DNA of 64,000 nt from Scytonema sp. UIC 10036 (GCF_009725235.1 NZ_WJFC01000054.1:1-64000); one strand, 5' to 3'; counted from the first letter of the stretch, positions 45,746-54,677 are shown. Program-made: numbers and translations. Notes: a model not told the origin generated them from the sequence alone.

Positions 45746-46343
45746 ATGAATAATCCCAAACGAGGTAAAATTTGGATGGTGCAATTCGATCCAACCAGAG
45801 GGCAAGAAATTCAGAAAACTCCACCTGCTGTTGTGATTAGTTCTAATATGTTGAGTACTATTGCAATGCGGATAATTGTTCCTGTAACAACTTGGCAACC
45901 TAAATTCCCAGGGCAAACGCACCATGTCAATAAAAATAGCACATTCTCAATAACACCCTATTTTTTCGCATTAAACCATATTTATTGACAATCACTATCG
46001 TAATAATTTTTACATTGATTTTACGGTTTAAAAAATAAGATTAACGAAAAATCCTATTTATACGTCAAACACACAAACCTGATTTTTTGTCCATTTAGTT
46101 TTGTTAATTTTAAGTGCGTTTGCCCTACCTAAATTCCAACATCGCCCTTTTATGGTTCTTATTCAGCCAACTAATGACAATGGTTTAGGATCTGAGTCAG
46201 CAGGTAATGTTTTACAAGTTTGGAGCGTGACAACTGAGCGATTTGTCCGGCGTTTGGGAATAGTGTCTGAAGAGGTTATGCAGAAATTACTAGCAGTTTT
46301 AATCATCTGTATTGATTATTCTCCTGAAGCAACAACTGATTAA
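45746..46343 (+). pseudogene. MazF/PemK-type toxin gene interrupted by a MITE
   Basis: The first half encodes NNPKRGKIWMVQFDPTRGQE, PPAVVISSN and IIVPVTTWQPKF; the second half encodes HRPFMVLIQPT, SAGNVLQVWSVTTERFVRRLG and LAVLIICIDYSPE. Together they are a normal MazF-type endoribonuclease. A 219-bp element plus a 10-base duplication lies between PKF and QHRP. Removing one duplication copy and the element restores an uninterrupted frame of 122 codons, so the gene was intact until the insertion. No antitoxin gene is obvious upstream; the frame just before it runs out of cofG. Confidence 0.88.
45909..46127. mobile_element. 219-bp MITE with 10-bp target duplication
   Basis: Ends are inverted repeats: AGGGCAAACGCAC at the left and its complement GTGCGTTTGCCCT at the right (13 bp). 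It is flanked on both sides by the direct repeat CCTAAATTCC (45899-45908 and 46128-46137), a fresh target-site duplication. No coding capacity inside, so it depends on a transposase encoded elsewhere. A 10-base duplication suggests an IS4-like (DDE) source element. Confidence 0.88.
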
Positions 46344-46367
46344 TTGCTTTGATAAAGATAGTTGGCG

Positions 46368-46922
46368 TTAAGAAACTACCACTGGCGCTCGATTTTCCCA
46401 AAACTTTTCCCCCCTAGCTGCTATAAAGTTACTAAGAAACTCTTCTAGAGAACTCGCTGCCTTATACCATTCCTCACGCTCATCCAATGGCAAAGCAATC
46501 ATTACTTCTCCGAAATCAGGTGTCTGTTCGTTGCATCTAAGTACTAACAGTTCAGAATCTCCTAAAAATTCCCCTAGAATTAAATCTGATACTTGAAAAT
46601 CTTCTGGTCTTTGAGAAATCTTTTTCTCTTGCTCTTTAATTGTTTTATAGGGTGACCACACAATAAGACCCCACTGACCATGGGTAGTATCTTCAAACAA
46701 GCGTAGTCCTGACGTTTTATTCCAAAGTTGCTGTACTGATTCGGGTAACTTAATCTCTAAAATCTCCTCAAGTCTCTTTGGTTCCCAAGGTTCCGGTGGA
46801 AGAATTTGACAAGCTAAATTCAAAGGTATAGAAATATCCATTGTATTGACAGTCCCTAAAGACTGTATTTTCTCAATCAAAATTTCAATATTTTGTTTTT
46901 TCATTGCTTGAACTCCTACCAA
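46368..46922 (-). CDS. SMI1/KNR4 (SUKH) immunity-like protein
   Basis: 184 aa. The SUKH pattern is visible: LEEILEIKLPESVQQLWNKTSGLRLFEDTTHGQWGLIVWSP, then LILGEFLGDSELLVLRCNEQ and the C-terminal SSLEEFLSNFIA. SUKH proteins neutralise nuclease toxins of polymorphic and contact-dependent systems. It overlaps the end of the HNH toxin-like gene by 7 bases, the normal toxin-immunity order, which supports this role. Confidence 0.88.
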   Translation of the reverse strand: MVGVQAMKKQNIEILIEKIQSLGTVNTMDISIPLNLACQILPPEPWEPKRLEEILEIKLPESVQQLWNKTSGLRLFEDTTHGQWGLIVWSPYKTIKEQEKKISQRPEDFQVSDLILGEFLGDSELLVLRCNEQTPDFGEVMIALPLDEREEWYKAASSLEEFLSNFIAARGEKFWENRAPVVVS

Positions 46923-47239
46923 TTTCGCCAGAAGACATTAAACTCATCTTGATGCAATTGTCTTAAAACAGGAACAATATTATCAAAATCATTCATCCCA
47001 CCATATTCTCTAGGTTTGATGTGATGTAGATCGTATTCCTTCCAACCGCCAGGTAGGTCAGGATAACCTCTGCGATACCATTCAGCGATATACTCCCCAC
47101 GCTCTTTCAGTCCCCACGAAACCCTTTCCGCTTTCAAGACTTTAACCAAATCACCTTTAGGAAAGGGTATATATTGGTTAGTCCTAGGATCGGTAATTGA
47201 AGGATATTCTTTCCCAACCCGATTAGTTATTTGACTCAC
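46916..47239 (-). CDS. Orphan HNH/Endo VII-type toxin domain
   Basis: 107 aa, with the catalytic segment WKEYDLHHIKPREYGGMNDFDNIVPV followed by RQLHQDEFNVFW. LHHIKP...N..P...H is the HNH/Endo VII-fold nuclease pattern found at the C-terminus of polymorphic toxins. The delivery part of such a toxin is missing: the ORF begins just ahead of the pretoxin-like region (SITDPRTNQYIPFPKGDLV), so this is an orphan module or a cassette for recombination onto a larger toxin. It comes before its SUKH immunity gene. Confidence 0.82.
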   Translation of the reverse strand: MSQITNRVGKEYPSITDPRTNQYIPFPKGDLVKVLKAERVSWGLKERGEYIAEWYRRGYPDLPGGWKEYDLHHIKPREYGGMNDFDNIVPVLRQLHQDEFNVFWRNW

Positions 47240-47616
47240 CTGATTGACTTTATTGTCTCTTTAGATTGTACTCTCTATATGTTCTACTAAGCTGCTGAGT
47301 ATTACTACTTTTTCAGGAAGTTTATTTGTTTTGGAGTACCGCTACCGTATTTTGTGTCACCGATACAAAAGTAAATTTAAATGTCTTGTGGGATGGGCAT
47401 CCAGCCCGTTCTTCATTATGTCGGGCGAGACGTCCGACCCATAAGAAAAGGTAGGACAGAAAATATAAGTAAAATAATAGACAAGAAAATTTGTTTCTCC
47501 CCATCCCCATCGGATACCCGCACCTGAACTCTTATTGCGAAGAGTTGGCATCCTCAAAGCATGATGTAAAATAGTAAGAGTAGGATTCGGGGGACCATTA
47601 CTGGTCATAGGCGCTT
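47240..47616. other. Intergenic region with hairpin repeats
   Basis: About 375 bases between the toxin gene and hflX. GGGATGGGCATCCAGCCCGT and a nearby GTCGGGCGAGACGTCCGACC are imperfect inverted repeats at about 47390-47440. No gene is supported; the promoter of hflX should be here but was not identified. Confidence 0.5.
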
Positions 47617-49419
47617 ATCGAGACTATTTTCGGTAATCTCCAAGGATTAAAATCGAGCCAGCTGAAACAACTACAGCGGCTGTATCACCAGCGCATACCA
47701 GGCGATCGCATCACAACGCCTGAGTTTTCCCAGCGACTGGCTGCTATTAGTACCGAGCTGAATCAGCCCGTGTGTACTTACCTCAACCGTCGCGGACAAG
47801 TGATCCGCGTAGGGGTCGGGACACCACGGCAAACGCAAATTCCACCTCTGGAATTGCCGCGTTACGGTGCTGAACGACTGAGCGGTATCCGTTGCATTGC
47901 GACTCATTTGAAGTCAGAACCGCCTAATGAAGCGGCGCTGACTTCTATGGCGTTGCAAAGATTGGATGCCCTTGTCATGCTTAATGTGACTGGAACGGGA
48001 TTTCAACGCCGAGGTGGCGGTGCGACTGGGTACGTTAAGGAAGCTTATTTAGCTCACTTAGCACCCCAAGACGCTCGTGCCTTTATTACCAGTCCGGCGA
48101 TGAGAACGGCTGCTCCCTATCTTTCTTCTTCTGAAGGAGGCAAGGAGGAACCTAAAGGACAACAGGGTAACCTCACACCGACTAATTGGAGTGCTAGCTG
48201 GAGCATATCACCTGCTTTAAGCTTGGATATGTTGACAAAACAGGACTTCATTGAGTTGGTGGAGGGTCTCGAAGAAGAGTTCCGGCGGGAATATGTCGCT
48301 CAAGATGTAGACACAGACCACGATCGCGTTCTAATTGTTGGGGTGATGACGGATGAGCTAACGTCTCAACAATTCCAAGATACCCTGGAAGAACTGGGGC
48401 GATTGGTAGATACCGCAGGCGGAGAAGTCCTGCAGAAAATGAGACAAAAGCGATCGCGCATCCATCCCCACACAGTAGTTGGCGAAGGTAAGGTACAAGA
48501 AATTGCCTTAACTGCCCAAACTCTGGGAGCAAATCTGATCGTATTCGATCGCGATCTCTCACCCGCTCAGATTCGCAATTTGGAATCCCAGATTGGGGTT
48601 CGAGTGGTGGATCGCACTGAAGTTATCTTAGATATTTTTGCTCAACGCGCTCAATCTCGTGCTGGTAAATTACAAGTTGAGCTAGCGCAGTTAGAGTATG
48701 TGCTGCCGCGTTTGACTGGTAGAGGTCAAGCGATGTCCCGGCAAGGGGGCGGTATCGGGACTCGCGGTCCTGGTGAAACTAAGCTGGAAACGGAACGCCG
48801 TGCTATTCAACGGCGCATTGCCCGATTGCAGCAAGAAGTGAACCAACTTCAAGCACACCGAGAACGATTGCGCCAAAGACGGCAACATCAAGAAGTTCCG
48901 TCAATCGCTATTGTTGGATATACCAACGCTGGTAAATCTACTTTATTAAATGCTTTAACTAACGCTGAAGTTTACACGGCTGACCAATTGTTTGCCACTC
49001 TCGATCCCACCACACGCCGCTTGGTTGTTCCTGATGGGATGGATGGTGACACTCAAGAGGTTCTGGTAACTGATACTGTAGGATTCATACACGAATTGCC
49101 CGCATCGCTGATGGATGCCTTCCGTGCCACTTTGGAGGAAGTTACCGAAGCGGATGCCTTATTGCATTTAGTGGATTTATCTCATCCTGCATGGTTAAGC
49201 CATATACGCTCGGTTCGAGATATTTTGGCGCAAATGCCAGTGACTCCTGGTCCAGCCCTGGTTGTTTTTAATAAGATTGACCAAGCAGATAGTGAAACCC
49301 TAGCACTTGCAAGGGAAGAATTTCCTCTAGCAGTATTTATTTCTGCAAGCAATCGCTTGGGATTGGAAACCTTGCGTCAGCGTCTGGGTCAGCTGGTACA
49401 ATATGCTACCACCTGCTGA
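47617..49419 (+). CDS. hflX: Ribosome-associated GTPase HflX
   Basis: HflX family GTPase that splits stalled ribosomes. N-terminal HflX domain (VGVMTDELTSQQFQDTLEELGRLVDTAGGE; RIHPHTVVGEGKVQEIA; FDRDLSPAQIRNLE), the glycine-rich RQGGGIGTRGPGETKLETERR, then G1 VGYTNAGKST, G3 DTVGFIHELP and G4 NKID. Cyanobacterial HflX proteins carry a further N-terminal stretch, and here ETIFGNLQGLKSSQLKQLQ is encoded from 47620. No ATG, GTG or TTG is in frame between the TAG at 47608 and GTG 47770. The annotated start here, ATC at 47617, is therefore uncertain; the first canonical start is GTG 47770. Confidence 0.85.
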   Translation: METIFGNLQGLKSSQLKQLQRLYHQRIPGDRITTPEFSQRLAAISTELNQPVCTYLNRRGQVIRVGVGTPRQTQIPPLELPRYGAERLSGIRCIATHLKSEPPNEAALTSMALQRLDALVMLNVTGTGFQRRGGGATGYVKEAYLAHLAPQDARAFITSPAMRTAAPYLSSSEGGKEEPKGQQGNLTPTNWSASWSISPALSLDMLTKQDFIELVEGLEEEFRREYVAQDVDTDHDRVLIVGVMTDELTSQQFQDTLEELGRLVDTAGGEVLQKMRQKRSRIHPHTVVGEGKVQEIALTAQTLGANLIVFDRDLSPAQIRNLESQIGVRVVDRTEVILDIFAQRAQSRAGKLQVELAQLEYVLPRLTGRGQAMSRQGGGIGTRGPGETKLETERRAIQRRIARLQQEVNQLQAHRERLRQRRQHQEVPSIAIVGYTNAGKSTLLNALTNAEVYTADQLFATLDPTTRRLVVPDGMDGDTQEVLVTDTVGFIHELPASLMDAFRATLEEVTEADALLHLVDLSHPAWLSHIRSVRDILAQMPVTPGPALVVFNKIDQADSETLALAREEFPLAVFISASNRLGLETLRQRLGQLVQYATTC

Positions 49420-49447
49420 GTAGCTTCATCCAATTGACTCAGCATAC

Positions 49448-49560
49448 TCGTTCCCAGGCTCCGCCTGGGAATGCCTTAGAAGAGGCTATGCCTCTCTTTG
49501 TGAGATAAGTCGAGGCAGAGCCTCAAACCATGCATTCCCAGCCAGAGTCTGGGAACGAGA
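49448..49560. repeat. Compound REP element with inverted ends
   Basis: The left end (CTCGTTCCCAGG...CCTGGGAATGC) and the right end (GCATTCCCAG...CTGGGAACGAG) are inverted copies, each itself a hairpin, with a GAGGC-AGA-GCCTC hairpin between. It is a larger version of the repeat at 42541, with the look of a non-autonomous mobile repeat. Confidence 0.75.
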
Positions 49561-49615
49561 GTAACCACTCAGCAACGAGAGTAACCACTCAGCAACGAGA
49601 GTAACCACTCAGCAA
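49556..49615. repeat. Three tandem 20-bp repeats
   Basis: Three consecutive identical units of CGAGAGTAACCACTCAGCAA at 49556, 49576 and 49596, immediately followed by a 7-base tandem array. Confidence 0.85.
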
Positions 49616-49710
49616 CTAACAACTAACAACCAACAACTAACAACCAACAACCAACAACTAACAACTAACAACCAACAACCAACAACCAACAACCAACAAC
49701 TAACAACCAA
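49613..49710. repeat. Heptanucleotide tandem array upstream of grxC
   Basis: Fourteen units of CAACYAA (CAACTAA or CAACCAA) run up to 19 bases before the grxC start. Slippage in such heptamers changes the spacing between promoter and gene; cyanobacterial heptamer arrays of this kind are well known in intergenic DNA. Confidence 0.85.
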
Positions 49711-49728
49711 CACGAAGTTGAGAAAATT

Positions 49729-49989
49729 ATGGCTGCAAAAGTAGAAATTTACACTTGGAGAACTTGCCCGTTTTGTATCCGTGCTAAACAATTACTGACA
49801 AAAAAGGGAGTTCACTTCACTGAATACAGCATTGATGGAGATGAAGCAGCACGGAATAAAATGGCTCTACGGTCAAATGGAAGGCGATCGCTGCCACAAA
49901 TTTTCATTAACGACCGTCATGTTGGTGGCTGTGATGATATCCATGCCCTAGACTTTCAAGGAAAGTTAGATGAGCTACTCGCCTCCTAA
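49729..49989 (+). CDS. grxC: Glutaredoxin 3
   Basis: 86 aa, cytosolic dithiol glutaredoxin that reduces disulfides and protein-glutathione mixed disulfides with glutathione. The CPFC redox centre lies in EIYTWRTCPFCIRAKQLL; SLPQIFINDRHVGGCDDI holds the cis-proline and the glutathione-binding GG. In many cyanobacteria grxC is directly followed by gshB; here the mobile HEARO/IscB element separates the two by 6.4 kb, so shared transcription is probably disturbed. Confidence 0.96.
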   Translation: MAAKVEIYTWRTCPFCIRAKQLLTKKGVHFTEYSIDGDEAARNKMALRSNGRRSLPQIFINDRHVGGCDDIHALDFQGKLDELLAS

Positions 49990-50000
49990 AAAATTGTCAG

Positions 50001-50163
50001 CACCCCGCACTAAAGTGACGGGGCTTCATGCCTCAGCATTTTAGTTAGTTGACCAGCCTAAGTACTTTGTGTACTACGTTTGAAGGAAAGTTAAAAACTC
50101 ACCAGCAAATGCGTAGCCAGTTTGCTGCCCTGGGATCGAATAGTTAAATAGTTTTACGAGGGG
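50001..50163 (+). ncRNA. Omega-RNA (HEARO), first part
   Basis: This structured stretch includes the end hairpin at 50003-50023, the GCTTCATGCCTCAGC segment, and a 7-bp hairpin CAGCAAA/TTTGCTG at 50103-50127. In IscB loci the omega-RNA lies just upstream of the nuclease gene with a guide at its 5' end. Here a group II intron follows at 50164, and the rest of the RNA appears after it, from 54763. TTAAATAG at 50144-50151 pairs with CTATTTGA at 54774-54781, joining the two parts into one hairpin after splicing. Confidence 0.6.
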
Positions 50164-50721
50164 GTGCGATTCGTTGTGGAAGAATCCCGGTATCCAGTCC
50201 GGAAATAACTCCACCAACCTGACGGCAGATTACCGTCATTAAGGCTGAACTCTCGGTCGGATGTGGGTGCAAGCCCCACTCATCAGACTCAGATGTAACT
50301 CCCGACCTGCCCACGGCGACCGTACTCGGAATTGCGGAGACCGAAGCTGGGAACAGGGCACAACCAGACATCCGTTGCGGGATGACACTGGTGCTAATGG
50401 GGGGTTCCTATGGTGAAACCGAGCCTACAAAAGCAACCCAAAAACAAGCGGGGCGCAACACAAAAAAACCTCGACTTCACTGGAGCTAATTCCCGCCTCA
50501 GTACCCTTCGGTAGAGGCAAGAGTCTAGGGGATTCAGTGGTTGAAATGGCTACACCTAACGGAACTATCAATCTGACTGAGGGAACGAAGAAAAACGGAT
50601 TGAAGGTCAAGGGAAAGGTCGAACCCCTTGTAGGCAAGACGAGTTGCGGAACTCCTTCGATTCGGGTAGGACACAGCGTAATTGCTGTGAGGTGTTCAGA
50701 GTAAATGAATTGGAGTAGAGC

Positions 50722-51291
50722 ATGATTAGACGCAGTAGCAATACTAGCGAATCCTGGAAGACGTTACCGTGGAAGAAATTCCGCCAAAACCTATTCCGCC
50801 TGCAAACAAGAATTTATAAAGCCGTTTGTGTTGGTGACTACCGGAAAGCGAAGTCCCTCCAAAAGCTGATTCTGAAATCCACCTCAGCACGGTTGCTTGC
50901 TGTACGCCAAGTATCGCAGTTAAACGCTGGTAAAAAGACCCCAGGAATCGACGGCATAGCCAAGCTCACCTTTTCGCAACGGTTTGACCTAGCGAATGAG
51001 CTACTACGTCACGGCAGAAACTGGCAACACCAGGGACTACGCGAAATCCCCATTCCTAAGAAGGATGGCAAGATGCGAATTCTCAAGGTTCCGACTATGG
51101 CAGACAGGGCGTGGCAATGCCTCGTCAAATACGCACTAGAACCAGCGCACGAAGCGACCTTTCACGCTAGAAGCTACGGATTCAGAACAGGACGTTCCAC
51201 GCATGATGCACAGAAATTCCTGTTCAACAATCTCAATTCAAGAGTGAACGGAATATCCAAGCGAGTCATCGAATTGGATATCGAAAAGTGC
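50722..51291 (+). CDS. Outer-intron reverse transcriptase, 5' exon
   Basis: Encodes 190 residues: the N-terminal part of a group II intron reverse transcriptase/maturase (WKKFRQNLFRLQTRIYKA, TPGIDGIAKL, REIPIPKKDGKMRILKVPTM, HARSYGFRTGRSTHDA, and VIELDIEKC). The frame is cut exactly in the RT motif DIEKCFD by the inner intron. It continues in phase at 53694. A GAGTAGAGC stretch precedes the ATG. With the 3' exon it makes about 517 aa of uninterrupted protein, so the outer RT is potentially functional after inner-intron splicing. Confidence 0.88.
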
Positions 51292-53693
51292 GTGCGCCGC
51301 GACGATTAACGCGGTATTCCCAACCAAGTTGGGAGAGACTAAGAAGAATGTCTCTAAGTCAACCAACTTACCTGGAGTCGAAAGACAAAAGGGACAACAG
51401 CATGTTGGTAAAGCCGGAAATGGAGAGAAGGCGTTAAAACCATTGTTCGGCAAGACTTGTGTGACAAGGTGAAGATTAAACTATCTGAAGCCCAATTCTG
51501 ACGGTATACTCGATTACCTATTCCTACAACGCCTAAAAGGAATAATCGTTTGTGTGTAGTTTTAAGCATTTGAACCACACAACTTCTTTAAACGAAGTCA
51601 GCCACCGATGAGATGGCTTAACGAATGAGTGGGACACCTAAATCACACTGATACGTACCGAGTTGATGAAGCGCGGGATGGTCTATGGGACGCGAGTCCT
51701 ATGACTACAGAGTTCCCATAGTAGTCCGAGGGCGGGAAAGCCGTCCACATGGCAAAGGGGAACAGGTATTTCTTACATTGTTACCGAGAGGTACGCGAGA
51801 TGCGAAACGCCGAAACGGTGTTAAATGTAATCCGAGACAGGGGGTACCGGGGTTTACCACTGGATGATGTCTACAGACAGTTGTTCAATCCCGACTTGTA
51901 CCTTTTAGCGTATAGCCGCATTTATAAAAATGCTGGAGCAATGACGCCTGGGATAACTCAGGAAACTGCTGACGGAATGTCCATGAAAAAGATTGAAACT
52001 CTTATCGAAGAGATTCGATATGAACGCTTTCGATGGACACCAGTGAGGCGAATTAATATTCCCAAGAAAAATGGGAAAACTCGACCACTAGGTATTCCTA
52101 CTTGGAAAGACAAATTGGTTCAAGAAGTAGTACGTTTAATATTAGAAGCGTATTATGAACCCCAATTTTCCGACAACAGTCATGGTTTCAGACCAAAACG
52201 CGGATGCCATACGGCGCTAACAGTAATAGACCGCACTTGGCAAGGAACCAAGTGGTTTATTGAAGGAGATATCAAAGGCTGTTTTGACAACATAGACCAT
52301 AAAATCTTAATGTCAATTCTGTGCGAGAAAATCCAAGATAACCGCTTCCTGAGATTGATTGAAAACTTACTCAAGGCAGGTTATTGTGAGCAATGGAGAT
52401 ATCACTCCACCCTCAGCGGAACACCGCAAGGCGCGATAGTATCACCCATACTCGCCAATATCTATCTTGATAAATTCGATAAATTTATCGAACGGACACT
52501 TATCCCAGAGTATACAAGAGGTAAAGCAAGGGCAGAAAATCCGGAATACTCAAAACTCGTAAAACTTGCCTGGTATTACAGGAAGAAGGGACAAATTGAA
52601 AAAGCGCGTCAACTGGAAATTCAATACCAGCAAATGCCTTCCAAAGATGTTCGTGACCCTAAATACAGAAGGCTAAATTATGTGCGGTACGCTGATGATT
52701 TTCTACTTGGATTCATTGGTTCATTTCAAGAGGCAAAAGAAATCAAGGAAAAATTGAAGACATTTCTAGCGGAAAATCTTCAGCTAGAATTATCTAAAGA
52801 AAAGACCTTAATTACTCATGCTAGAAACGAAGCAGCGAACTTCTTAGGTTACGAAATTCTAGTTCAATATTCCGACACTAAGCATACCAATGGTAAGCGC
52901 TCAATTAATGGAATTACTGGACTAAGAATTCCCACAAGCTTTGTAGAAGAAAAATGTTCTCTCTATATGAGAAATGGGAAACCCATTCACCGCCCTGAAT
53001 TAATAAATGATGATGATTTCACTATCATCAACATTTACCAATCAGAATATAGAGGGTACGTACAATTCTACAGCCTTGCTCAAAACATCGCGTGGCTCCA
53101 AAAACTCCAATGGGTTATGTGGAGTTCGTTGATGAAAACTCTTGCTTGTAAACACAAAACTAGCGTGGCTAAAATTTGCGCGAAGTATCACAAGACGGTA
53201 AAACTGCCACACGGTCTAAGAAAGTGTGTCGAAATCACCGTCCCAAGAGAAGGCAAGAAACCCTTAGTGGCTCGTTTCGGTGGTATACCACTAAAACGCA
53301 ACCTAAAAACAATCATAGAAGACCTGCCACGAGCGCGAAAGCCCGCGTTCAGAAATGAACTGATTAAACGGCTTCAAGCTGATGAATGCGAGATTTGTGG
53401 GGCAAGAGGTGATATTGAAGTTCACCATATTCGCGCCCTCAAAGACCTCAAAACCAAAGGTAGAAAAGAAAAACCGCAATGGATGCAAATCATGTCCGCA
53501 CGTAGGAGAAAAACTTTGATGGTCTGCCCTCAATGCCATGATGCTATACACGCAGGTAACCCCGCAGGTAAACAAGTCTCATGATAATGGAATACTGGAG
53601 AGCCGTGTACCTGGAAACTCGTAAGCACGGTTCGGCGGGGGCTAGTTGGAAAAGGAGCCAATAATTGGAAACCTCGCTAGCTAGCTACCCACT
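51292..53693 (+). mobile_element. Inner group II intron nested in the outer intron's RT gene
   Basis: Begins GTGCGCCGCGAC at 51292. Domain V is at about 53600-53635 (GAGCCGTGTAC...GTAAGCACGGTTC), the classic 34-nt form, followed by a domain VI-like stem. Its own complete RT ORF is at 51749-53584. With boundaries 51292-53693 the outer RT joins as EKC-FDRISH, keeping the conserved D-x5-D spacing, but the intron then ends ACT. An alternative, 51288-53692, has the usual AC end and is also in frame but shortens the motif by one residue. RNA is needed to choose. Confidence 0.85.
51749..53584 (+). CDS. Inner-intron reverse transcriptase/maturase with HNH domain
   Basis: 611 aa. RT palm motifs are complete: GDIKGCFDNIDH, SGTPQGAIVSPILANIYLD, and the active site YVRYADDFLLGF. 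A maturase (domain X) region with IAWLQKLQWVMWSSLMKTLACKH follows at about residue 430-470. The C-terminus is an HNH/zinc-finger endonuclease: CEICGARGDIEVHHIRALKDL and MVCPQCHDAIHAGN. This is a full group II intron-encoded protein able in principle to splice and mobilise the inner intron. The ORF starts with ATG after a stem-rich 450-base leader. Confidence 0.93.
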   Translation: MAKGNRYFLHCYREVREMRNAETVLNVIRDRGYRGLPLDDVYRQLFNPDLYLLAYSRIYKNAGAMTPGITQETADGMSMKKIETLIEEIRYERFRWTPVRRINIPKKNGKTRPLGIPTWKDKLVQEVVRLILEAYYEPQFSDNSHGFRPKRGCHTALTVIDRTWQGTKWFIEGDIKGCFDNIDHKILMSILCEKIQDNRFLRLIENLLKAGYCEQWRYHSTLSGTPQGAIVSPILANIYLDKFDKFIERTLIPEYTRGKARAENPEYSKLVKLAWYYRKKGQIEKARQLEIQYQQMPSKDVRDPKYRRLNYVRYADDFLLGFIGSFQEAKEIKEKLKTFLAENLQLELSKEKTLITHARNEAANFLGYEILVQYSDTKHTNGKRSINGITGLRIPTSFVEEKCSLYMRNGKPIHRPELINDDDFTIINIYQSEYRGYVQFYSLAQNIAWLQKLQWVMWSSLMKTLACKHKTSVAKICAKYHKTVKLPHGLRKCVEITVPREGKKPLVARFGGIPLKRNLKTIIEDLPRARKPAFRNELIKRLQADECEICGARGDIEVHHIRALKDLKTKGRKEKPQWMQIMSARRRKTLMVCPQCHDAIHAGNPAGKQVS

Positions 53694-54677
53694 TTCGACA
53701 GGATAAGCCATTCGGCGATTATGGACAGACTCATTGCTACACGTAGCATCAGGCAAGGAATACTTCGTTGCCTCAAAGCCGGAGTCAATCCAGAATTCCC
53801 CGAACAAGGTACCCCCCAAGGGGGAGTGGTGAGTCCTCTACTCGCGAACATTGCGCTCAATGGGATTGAGGACGTTCACCAAACCAGAGGCATAGCAGAC
53901 CGTAAACGCTGTATGGTGTCTCAATGCGTCAGATACGCTGACGATATGGTGATTATACTTAAACCAGAAGATAACGCGCAAGAAATACTGGACAAAATCA
54001 GCAAGTTTCTTGCCGACAGGGGGATGAACATCAGTGAAAAGAAGACCAAGCTAACCGCTACGACAGATGGTTTTGACTTTCTCGGTTGGCGCTTTAAGGT
54101 GCAAACCAACGGAAAGTTTCGATGCGTCCCTTCTGCGGATAACTTCAAAAAGTTCCGTCAGAAAGTCAAAGCCATCGTCAACAATTCAAACTATGGTGCT
54201 AGGGTAAAAGCCCAAAAGCTTGCGCCTATAGTGAGAGGTTGGAGGAATTACCACCGCTACTGCAAAATGGATGGCTCAAGATTCTCCTTGTACCACATTC
54301 AGCACAGAGCGCTTAGGAAGTTCAATAAAGAAACCAAACAGAGCTACCAATCTAGCAAGAAACTACTAGATAAGGCGTTCCCTACAGTTTCTTACTCCGA
54401 AAACAATCATATCCTTGTCAAGAGAAACAAATCTCCCTTTGACGGTGATATCACCTACTGGAGCCAACGTAACAGCAAACTCTACGACGGTGAAACCTCT
54501 ATTGCCTTAAAACGGCAAAACCATACTTGTGCAGCCTGTGGATTAAAGTTCCTATCCGATGAGCGAGTACACCTCCATCACATTGACGGGAACCACGCCA
54601 ACCGGAAAAAAGTAAACCTGATAGCAGTCCACGAAAGCTGTCATGATTACTTGCACATGAGCAAAAGCGTAAGCTAA
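53694..54677 (+). CDS. Outer-intron reverse transcriptase, 3' exon
   Basis: Encodes the remaining 327 residues of the outer RT: FDRISHSAIMDRLIATRS, PEQGTPQGGVVSPLLANIAL, the active site CVRYADDMVIILK, the maturase-type KFRCVPSADNFKKFRQKVK region, and a C-terminal HNH CAACGLKFLSDERVHLHHIDGNHAN. The reading frame is in phase with the 5' exon ending at 51291. No start codon of its own is needed; an internal ATG at 53721 is just a methionine in this exon. Confidence 0.88.
   Translation, partial: FDRISHSAIMDRLIATRSIRQGILRCLKAGVNPEFPEQGTPQGGVVSPLLANIALNGIEDVHQTRGIADRKRCMVSQCVRYADDMVIILKPEDNAQEILDKISKFLADRGMNISEKKTKLTATTDGFDFLGWRFKVQTNGKFRCVPSADNFKKFRQKVKAIVNNSNYGARVKAQKLAPIVRGWRNYHRYCKMDGSRFSLYHIQHRALRKFNKETKQSYQSSKKLLDKAFPTVSYSENNHILVKRNKSPFDGDITYWSQRNSKLYDGETSIALKRQNHTCAACGLKFLSDERVHLHHIDGNHANRKKVNLIAVHESCHDYLHMSKSVS

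Noticed and set aside
49613..49710. Possible CRISPR array
   Set aside because: The 7-base units are continuous with no spacers and no cas genes nearby; it is a simple tandem repeat.
51238..51578. Minus-strand open frames inside the inner intron leader
   Set aside because: They overlap the structured 5' part of the intron and have no protein-like motifs.
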